64,000 nucleotides of DNA, taken from Toxotes chatareus. Taxonomy: Eukaryota > Chordata > Actinopteri > Toxotidae. The notes below the pieces were generated by a model. It saw only the letters and a program-made list of their open reading frames with translations, was not told the origin of the DNA and searched no databases. Positions 55,711 through 64,000 of the stretch are shown in pieces. Positions within the stretch are counted from its first letter, which is position 1, and each line of letters starts with the position of its first letter. The stretch spans positions 3,639,177 to 3,703,176 of the forward strand of contig CM028898.1 of assembly GCA_016801885.1 (NCBI GenBank), in the 5' to 3' direction. The position numbers were made by a program, and so were the translations under genes.

Positions 55711-58700
55711 TTGCACTGATGAAAGTGGCTCCTGAAACTTAGGGCAGAAGAAGATGATCCCACTTAACATGAAATGGTTAACAGAACATACCATTAAACA
55801 CATAGGCCCCAAATTAGGTCTCCTCCCACTGTTCAGTTTTCAAAAACAGAAACCACTCATCAACCCCAACCTCCTCCTTATAAGGATTTTGTGGCTCTTT
55901 ATGCAACGTCACCTGACTTCTTCCTTTTGCCCCTGTAATAATTTCTACCACCGACCACCAACAGTTCACTTAACAATAAATAGTAACTACGATTCATAAT
56001 AAGCTGCTTGCACAGATGATCTATAGGGTAATTTTTTTCTTTTAATACATCAGTGCTCTGGCGGTGAACAGTGAAATGAAATATCTGCCATTGCCTTCAG
56101 GTTCTTATCTCTACGATTTCAAAGACTCATGATTAATAATACAAGGAAACATTTCCTACTGCCCTTAACTGTACACATGTACTGTCACAGTCACATCTTT
56201 ATGCATCCTAATTCTTTCAGAAGAAAGGCAGTGAAATATCATTAACACACCTAGTTAATAAAAGATAAACCCTGCTGTCATTGAACTCAGCATCTTTGAA
56301 GTGGGTGAATGTGCAGATGAAGACTTGCTCTGTGCCTGGGAGTCTCTGCAATGAACTTCTACAAACAACATGCCATGGGTTTTTGAAAGTCCTCTGCTTT
56401 CTGATGCAGTGTTACAACAACTGAGAGAGCGTGGAGAAGCTATCCTGATGGGAAACAGCTTCAGTAAGCCACCAGATCCATTTAAAGACACAGTGGATGA
56501 TGTCATGAATAGCACTGCGAAGAAATTGCCCATGACACTTCCTGTGGCACAGTACAAAGTGTACCCTTAACTTCCTTCACAATCAAACTTGTATAGACAG
56601 AGTTGACTCTAGACTTCAGGAGTTAAAGGGATTGAACCAGCCCACTGTAATAGCATCAGATAGCTGTCACAGGCTGCTGGCATCTCCTACAACTTTTTGA
56701 AGCTGCCTTTCCTTGCTCAGTTGTTGCAGACTATGTGAGCAAGGATTGTGTTGAAACTTTATTTGTCATGTCAGTCATGTGTCTCCATCCTATGCACAAC
56801 TAAAATGCTATGAAAATAAGATGTATGTCTTTGAGACTTTTTTTTTTTTGCAAATCTAAGGGCACTGCACAAAATCAGATGGAAATGGCTTAAACATATA
56901 TCAAGCTGTGTATTCCCACTTTCTCTCCTCTCTGCCGACGTTTTCATTCATTCATCATCATTTTTATTCACAAACATTTATTATTTCGACACTATTTGAA
57001 TCACTGAATAAATTAGGAAAAAAAATCCAGATTCAGATTTCTGGAACAAGGCTGTAGGTTATCTACAGGTTGCCAAGGATGAACTATCACCACATCCAGA
57101 CCTGCCAGACAGAGACAGCTAATAATCAGAAGCTCTGGAACAAGTAGAAGTTGAGTAATGATTTTTTTTTTTTTTTGGTCAGTGGACCTATGGGATTTTT
57201 GCTGAACACTGGCCACTGACCCCTCAAGTGTATTCAAAATCACCATCAAGGCCATCCCTCCCTTGTTAAGGTGTTAAGGTCTTCTTAAGGTGGCACCAGG
57301 CACAACTAGAGTGGTCAAGGTTGCAGATTTATCTAAGTCCCTGAAACACACTTTTCTCAGGGATTCAGACCAACCTGTTGATCATTTTTTGACACCCACA
57401 AGTGGCTCATAGAGATAGAGAGAAAATATTGAATGAATAAAAATAGTTGAAGTCTGTGCTACAGTATGAATGGTTGGCCTACAGTGGAAACACTCACACC
57501 TCCTCTGAGCGAAACTATTTATGGCTCTCAACAGGTAGAGCTTCTGTTAAGTGCTTTGGTCAGTTGAAGTTCAGTACAGCTCCAAATGTCTGACTGTAAC
57601 ACTTATAATTGTGTAGCTGAATGTGGTGCAAGCATCTGCAGTATGTTTCTGTGTGTTTGTGTGTTTTGGCTCTGTGTTAATGGAAGCCGTGCGTAGACCT
57701 GGGAAAAGTTCCCATTAAGCAAACTGCAATGTCCGCCCCACCTTCGCCCTGTGCGATCTGATTTTAATAAGCCCTGCATCTGTCTACCATCAGCGCCCCC
57801 ACCCACCCATCCCCAAGCTATCCTCCTCCTCCACCTTTGCCTCCCCTGCTGTGTACTCATCTTTCAATAGGCTTGGTCCATCTCTCACATATGGTCCCAT
57901 CATGCCTAACTGCTTCAATTCCCAACTTAATTCCGATGGGTAATCTATTTACCGGGGCAAAATGAAGACTGGCAGAATGTTTATGAGATTTCACCATGCC
58001 TGGGTTGACAACGAGAATGTTTGGTTGTAATGTAGCATCTGTAAGTCTCTAATTGAGATGTAACATGCTGAGAGCCAACAGATTTTTAAGACTGTAAGAA
58101 CGTACAGTACATGCAAAGTTTCAGAGGCACATGCACCAAGTCTGATTCACAGTAATCCACAGTGTCAGGGAGTTATTGCTGTAATCAAGCCCTATAAAGT
58201 CTTTTAATCTCTGAAGGACTTGAACTTTGAAGGGTTCCGCTGGCTCAGCAGGCGAAGGTGTAAGGGATGCACTTGAAATGTCCTTTCAATTATGGCTCGC
58301 ATTCTGTGTTGAATGTCATTTCCCCTCCCTGTCACTTGCTGCTGTGCATCTAATAAAGCACCAGAAAGCACAAAAGCTTGAAAGTAGATAAGTACATAAT
58401 TGCGGCTTAAATTTTACCATCTCAATTTTGACCAATTTAAAATGTGTGATTGCAGAGCTGCTAACTAAAGTGCATGCTTACAGCCATTACCCATTAGGGT
58501 TCTGGCTTTTATTTCTTTCTCAGTGGACTGTTCATCTCAGTTTTTCTGAAGCCAGAGTCGTAAATTTTACTTTTGGCTGTCCCTCACTTAAAAATGATAT
58601 TTTCTTCTTGATGTAGCGACACTGTTTAAATAAAGGTTATTGGAAGAGAAACAAGCTGCTGCTGAGGGATAAATCGCTTCTTAACTGAAACACAACTAGG

Positions 58701-61317
58701 GAGTGAAATTCAGGCCAAAATAAGGAGAATCCAGTGAAGTCACCTAAAATTAACAATGTACTTTTCACTCTTATCTTCTAAGATCAGTTCTACTCAGCCT
58801 ACAAATATATACATCAGGCTTTAGGTACACACACACAGGGATATATTCAGTGTTCATTTAGATTTTTCTTTTTTAAATTGGGATTTATTGACAACAAGAA
58901 AAATATAGATTATCTCCAGATCAATTTTTTAACCCACACTAGGGACTTTAAGTCAAAATGTCTTGGTCTCTGCTGCTTTGATTTTCAATGTTGTTTTTTA
59001 ATCTGTCTCTTGAGAGACCCCCAGTCCTATGGAACTCCAATACCAAATTACTAAAGTACCCCTTCAAAGGTTAGAGCGACTATGTCTGGTGGGGGGAGAA
59101 TTACTTTGCAGTCCATAAATGCATGCTTTCAGTTCAACAGCATCAGCTAGGCTGTATTTAGAAATAAGACAAATTCACATGCAGCTTTATTCATGTGAAT
59201 ATCCTGGAGACTGCTGGGAATGGTACTTTGTGTGAAAGTGTGCTTTGTGCCAGAATCCAGATTGATTTAAGTAAACTGAGGCCACGTTCTTACAAATTGG
59301 GATATTTGGATTTCCTCTAGGGAGGCCCATCATGATTGAGACACATTCTTAGAGTGACTGCAGCTAAGTGAATACAATCAAAATGTTCAATTCTGCTGGT
59401 TTTCAAGTTATTTTGTCCCAAATACTTTTCTACAAATGACAAAAAAAAAAAACATGTGCTGGAAACATGCGAAAATAACTCACCCTGCTGTCACATTTTT
59501 GACTAATAAAAACAATTAGAAATTCATCACTAAAAACACGGCTTGTTGAGATGAATAGTTTCCTACCCTCCCGAACATGCGTATAAATTGTTATTCCTTG
59601 TTTTCGCATTATTCAAATGGCCTAATGACAGTGGGTTTCAAGATTAGTCTGAGTACCTGTGGGATTTCTGGTTTGTATGTGAGTGTGTGTGTGTGCCTCT
59701 GGGAGACAAAGACTATGGGACCATACAAGCCATTCACTTTTGTCCCTGGATAGTCTTTTATTTGTATTTGGCCTTGGCCTTCTCAGAACAAATGAGTCTC
59801 ACAGCACAATTAGTCTGTGGGAACCATCAGGAACATGTTTAATCTCAGTCTCTGATGGATGTTAAGCATTAAAATATTCAACATTATTAATCATCAGAAT
59901 CTAACCTCGTGGGCGCTCCTTCTTGGCTTTCATTAGTTGTTTTAGACATTTATTTCTCTGGTTACAGATTCTAGACTCTCTGCCATATATCCTGATTTCT
60001 ATCTGTCACCACTTCAAATGTCTCGATTACTGCTCCTGTCCCTTCTATCTCCAATGCTTCTTCCATCTGTCTTTCACTTCCCACTTTGCTGGCTGGTTTG
60101 TGTGTGAGAGTGTTTTATGAGGTTAAAAGGTCCATGCAAGGGGGCTGCAGTCTGCTCAGGCATGATTCGTCTTTTCCCTGATTGGTTAAAGCCCCATCTA
60201 TCATTGTTGCCTTTCTGGAGACCCCTAATGTCAAAAGCACCTGAGTGTGTGAAAGAGTAAGAGTCTGTTTGAGTGTGTGTTTGTTCACATTCCCTTTCCA
60301 CAACCCTCCAGCATCACAAACAACTTCAGCTGGGAAAAGAAAAAAGCACAACTGCAAACCCTGAGCCTTCCTGGCTGTCTTTAGCTCACTGCTCTGCCCT
60401 CTAAAGCTACTGGAATCCCCCTTAACCTTGTTTTCTCTACATACCCACCATACATGGTGTTCATTATCACTACCTCCCACTGCTAAATGGGCCTTAGTGG
60501 ACTCACATTCACCTTGACAGAAGTTTGAACCTCTTCGTAACTTTTTAGCTGTGCCAGCAGCAGGACTCTGGGGGTAGCAGTGTTGGTCAGCTGATCCAAC
60601 TTGGTCCGGCGCTGTATGCTACATAGACAAATCTTGTTTTTACAGCGTCCATAGGCTGCTGCAATATGCTAAACTGCTGTTAAATTAATGCTCAGCAATA
60701 GAAATAAATATCATGTCCTCACATTCTCTGTTTGCACTGCTTTGATATGGATGGTGTTGTACTGGTCCAAAGAGTACAGATAACACCATACAGTACACTT
60801 GTATATGCTAATTAAGCACATCTACAAATGTATTTAAACAGCTCAAACGCCCAGACAGTGACTCATGTATAAATAAGACATGAGTATGAAAAAGGCAGGG
60901 GGGAATGGATGCGGTGAAGCTGGGTTTACACTACAAGACTTCACTGATTTTGGCAAAGAATCTCATTTAGTAAGGAGAGAAATACGTGGTGAAAAAGCTT
61001 CAGATGCAGGAGAATTATGTGCAACAGCTGTTATTGAGAAAATAACAAAATAAAAGATAAAGAAAATTGAATTAAATTAGTAAAGTAAGTAAGTAAAATG
61101 ACTGTCATTACTATTGAGTTACTTTTTAATATAATCAGTAAAATTACAGCATGGAAAACAACAGGAATTGAGTAACAAGAGATCTCAGTTCATCAACGCT
61201 GTAGTCCATTGTCAAAGTCAACAAACAGGAATGAAGCCTATGAGCTAATTCAGGCAGTCAGCTTGCCTTCTAACCTCACTGCAACATACTGCACTGTATA
61301 TCATAGGAGTGAACTCA
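55711..61317. other. No gene recognised
   Basis: About 5.6 kb of mostly unique sequence. T runs lie at 56839-56851 and 57162-57177. A forward frame at 56370-56570 (66 codons, containing KPPDPFKDTVDDVMNS) looks protein-like in composition, but has no splice or family support. The interval 57890-58010 is low in simple repeats. Confidence 0.45.
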
Positions 61318-61406
61318 AAGGAATAGTCTGAAATTTTGGAAATATGCTTATCTGATTTCTTGCTCAGAGTGAGATGAGAATTGAAGATTGATACCATATT
61401 GCTCAT
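61318..61406 (+). mobile_element. Foldback element, left arm (interrupted copy)
   Basis: aaaggaatagtctgaaattt, tggaaatatgcttatctgat, ttcttgctcagagtgagatg and gattgataccatattgctca match the left arm of the family. The inner part of the same copy resumes at 61855. Confidence 0.65.
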
Positions 61407-61555
61407 GTGGCATTACAGTAGTAATGCCACAGTGTAAAAATACTAAAAACGTACATACATCATACTTATCAGAAAAATATACTTAAAGTATCAAAGGTAA
61501 AAGTATTCAGTATGCAGACTGGACCCTGTAAAATATTATATAGTATTGGTGAATT
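61407..61555 (-). repeat. Teleost interspersed repeat fragment inserted in the foldback copy
   Basis: agtagtaatgccacagtgta, atatacttaaagtatcaaag, gtaaaagtattcagtatgc is a recognisable part of the tactcaagta family also seen at 32403. Its first 24 bp form a perfect palindrome (gtggcattac, agta, gtaatgccac). Confidence 0.65.
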
Positions 61556-61854
61556 GACTACAGGTCAATCACTGGTAATGTAGGTATCATATAATTTGCC
61601 TGTAAAATCTTAAAGGTCCTGCCAACCCATAGTCCACACAGGTGTTTTCACCTGTGTTGTCTAATTAGAGCTGTGCTTGACTGTTTTGTTGTACCTGTTT
61701 ACCCAGAGTAACACAGAGCAATTTAAACCATTGCTATCATTTCCAAAGTAGCTCATAACTATAACTGTCAAATAAATCGGATGGAGTGAAATGTATAATA
61801 TTCCCCTCTGAATTGTAAAGGAGCTGAAGTAGTAAATTAGTCAAGCAAGGAACA
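61556..61854. other. No gene recognised
   Basis: Unclassified sequence between the two parts of the foldback copy. It may belong to the inserted repeat. Confidence 0.4.
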
Positions 61855-61970
61855 TACACCTCAAAAGTTCACTAATTAACATAAAGCCAGCCGAGCTGAT
61901 TTTCCCTGTTTCCAGTCTTTATGCTGTGACAGCTATGCTGCTGCCAGTGCTGCTGCTGTTCATTTAGCAT
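61855..61970 (+). mobile_element. Foldback element, centre and right inner arm
   Basis: caaaagttcactaattaaca is the central word of the family, followed directly by the mirrored half: cagccgagctgattttccct, gtttccagtctttatgctg, then a ctgctgccagtgctgctg block. The centre is shortened compared with the copy at 41361, and the outer right end is not recognisable. Confidence 0.6.
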
Positions 61971-64000
61971 TTCAAAAGCCTCACCTCCACCCCCGCATCC
62001 ACCTGTAGCCTCTGAGTCTACCTCCCCTAGGAAGTGAGTAATTGTTGTTGTGGTGCTTCTGTGTGGAGAGGGATGAGGTCAGAGCCTAGACGCCAAATAA
62101 TAAATAACGTATTCCACATGAGCACTTTGAAATGTCGTGGCTGTGTTACTAACTGAGCGTCTTAACTGAACAGTTAAATGCCGTTTTCAGATTTATGATA
62201 ATGGAAATCCAAAGGCTTTCTAAATGAATTATTTAACCTAAGAAGTTGGGGAATTTTCAACCCACAAGAGTACTTACTCCATTCATTTGAATTCAACTGA
62301 ATTCAAAATCTGGAGCTGCATCATTTTCACTGGAAGTGGCAGTATATAAGTTCTATTTTTTTCTTTATAGGCATCACAAGAAAGGGGCACAGTGAAATTT
62401 ATCAGCATGTGAAATATTGCAAAAAATTTTGTTCTAAAAACTTGGTGACGTAGTGAATTCACTTTCAGGACTAGTTGACTAAGATGTTACATAAGAGAAG
62501 GCACTTCTTAAAGAAGACTTTTCTTCTAGATTTAGAATAATGGTGATCACAACATCGACCTGCGTATAGATCAATAATCCTACTTCGCGATTCTGTGATA
62601 GTAGCCAATGATAAAAATATTCTTTTCTACACGCACATAATTTTCCAGTTAAATGACATCCACTGAATCAGACTGAGGGACAATACACCCAGGCTGTATG
62701 TAATATATACAGGGTAGACTTGTGATTGCTTTGCTTTATGGAAACCTGGTGATGGTGATGATAGCCTGGATTTCACAGTGTGGGGGGCTCCGTGCTGTCA
62801 AATCAGGTCAGCACTCCACACAACAGAATGAATAAGAACAAGGAAGACCACTTTGTATTATACTGTTCATTTAATATTTTCAGTTTTAATTTTCCAGTTT
62901 ACATATTAATTTTCTATTTTAGGTTCTCAATTTTACTCTGCATAGTAAAGCTGCAATTTCATTGCCTGCTCTATCTGTTTAAACATCAAATTAAATTTTT
63001 CTCTTTTCTTTCATGTAATTATGAACTGATTATCTGTAGAAATCACAGTCACAGAAAACTGTTCCTGGCCATGCCTTTCAAAAGGAAATTTCCCCAGATT
63101 TGAAACCAATAAAAGCTTTTTAGATGTGGAGCACCAGGATGTTGCCTGTAGTGTCAGCTAATACTGCATGATAGTATTGATTCCACATGGCGCAAGGTCT
63201 CTGTGCTGCAGCTCCAGCACCAGCACGCCTCAAAGTTTCCGGGCTGTTATAAAAATGCTCCCTACATGATGCTAACAAGGTAGATATTTAAAATTCTGTG
63301 CTTTGGCTCAGGAACAATAGCACTGGCAATGACAGGGGAAACTTAAAGGTTGGACTGGAGTGCTTTTCATAAAAGCAGCAGCATCTTTATTGGAAGGATC
63401 TAAAGTCTAGATTAAGCGGTGCAAAGTGTAAATGTTTCCGTTTTACGCTCGGTACCATCAGTATCGGATGTTTCCAGGTGATGGATCACTTGATCCCTTT
63501 GTTTGCTGACTTAAGGTGACACAACAAGGGCAAGGCTATATTTGTATTCTGTCTGCGAGGTGTAAACATATCACTAAACGGGAGGATTACAGGGATAGTC
63601 AACTATTTTGGATAGTGGCATATTGTGATGGAGGTCAATAAGGGAGGAGTGAAAAAGGACAGAGAAAGAGCTTAGAAGCAAAAAAAAGTATAGAAAGTGA
63701 AGAAGCAAAGAAGTGGTGACTCATTCTTATTAAAGTCGTAAACTATATGAAAATTATTAGGAAGAGAGGATCTGATTTCTTTTTTTCAGCTTTCCCCTAC
63801 ATATTAATTGTAAAAAATCTAATAAATGAATGAAAAAGTATCAAATGCAGGAATAATGAAAATTGTTATTCCCGTTATGAAATTGAATGTTAAGGTTCGG
63901 GTACACCGCCTTAAATTTCTTACTTCATATGTGAATCAAGTTGTACCAATACTGTTATATTATTATGAGATTCTGTGGATTTTTTTCTAAGTTGAGGCCA
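61971..64000. other. No gene recognised
   Basis: Unique AT-rich sequence. The forward frame at 62780-63103 (107 codons) is rich in Phe, Leu and Ile from T-rich DNA, and has no domain or splice support. Confidence 0.5.

Noticed and set aside
60900..61020. The words ctgggtttacactacaagac as a transposon end
   Set aside because: It resembles the start of a fish MITE family, but no second end or further landmarks were found.
1..64000. CRISPR array, operons, riboswitches, phage or plasmid features
   Set aside because: No regularly spaced identical repeats and no prokaryotic coding density. The sequence is clearly vertebrate nuclear DNA.
1..64000. Known vertebrate microRNA, snRNA, snoRNA or 5S genes
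   Set aside because: I looked for familiar mature microRNA words (for example let-7, mir-9, mir-124, mir-137) and U-RNA cores and saw none. A covariance-model search would be decisive.

Overview
The window looks like non-coding nuclear DNA from a ray-finned fish, most likely a percomorph teleost. By eye it is AT-rich. It has frequent microsatellites and homopolymers and remnants of transposon families typical of teleosts. There is no prokaryotic gene organisation, and no complete protein-coding gene could be recognised on either strand. Almost all open frames of 60-185 codons are chance frames or frames running through repeats. The window is probably a large intron or intergenic desert. Family names here come from recognising motifs and repeat texts, not from database searches.

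Layout. 1-12.9 kb: mostly unique sequence with a candidate 66-nt exon (2441), an (AT)n tract (3349), a teleost repeat fragment (5452), two pyrimidine-rich LTR-like copies (6.1-6.5 and 9.6-10.1 kb, the second holding a 53-bp palindrome), and a degenerate short-period array (7.3 kb). 12.9-18.8 kb: a foldback element, an inverted-repeat MITE, a possible transcript 3' end (14252-15005), (GA)n, and a degenerate ~20-bp minisatellite (18.5 kb). 22.6-24.3 kb: the most structured segment, a THAP-domain DNA transposon derivative with an intact first coding exon and a partial internal duplication. 25.2-28 kb: a candidate two-exon non-coding transcript, a LINE 3' tail and a teleost repeat. 31.7-38.1 kb: a transposon graveyard with hAT transposase remnants, an inverted pair of tRNA-like repeats, a Rex1-like LINE fragment on the minus strand, an L2-like LINE on the plus strand missing its reverse-transcriptase core, and an (AGAATC)-headed repeat. 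39.6-44.2 kb: a palindrome, a full-length foldback element, and a third LTR-like copy abutting a teleost repeat. 45.7-48.6 kb: an AT-rich inverted stretch, a candidate 71-nt exon, and a small frame with a signal-peptide-like start. 51.2-51.7 kb: a decayed Tc1-type transposase. 53.4-62 kb: mostly unique sequence with foldback fragments at 55.66, 61.32 and 61.86 kb.

No set of genes here works together as a pathway. Coherence exists only among repeat families: a foldback family with four copies, a palindromic family with three, an LTR-like family with two clear copies and one doubtful copy, and a teleost repeat with three. The exon-like candidates (2441, 14252, 25264/25531, 47761, 48410) rest only on splice-site quality and open frames. 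Each is low confidence without transcript or cross-species evidence.
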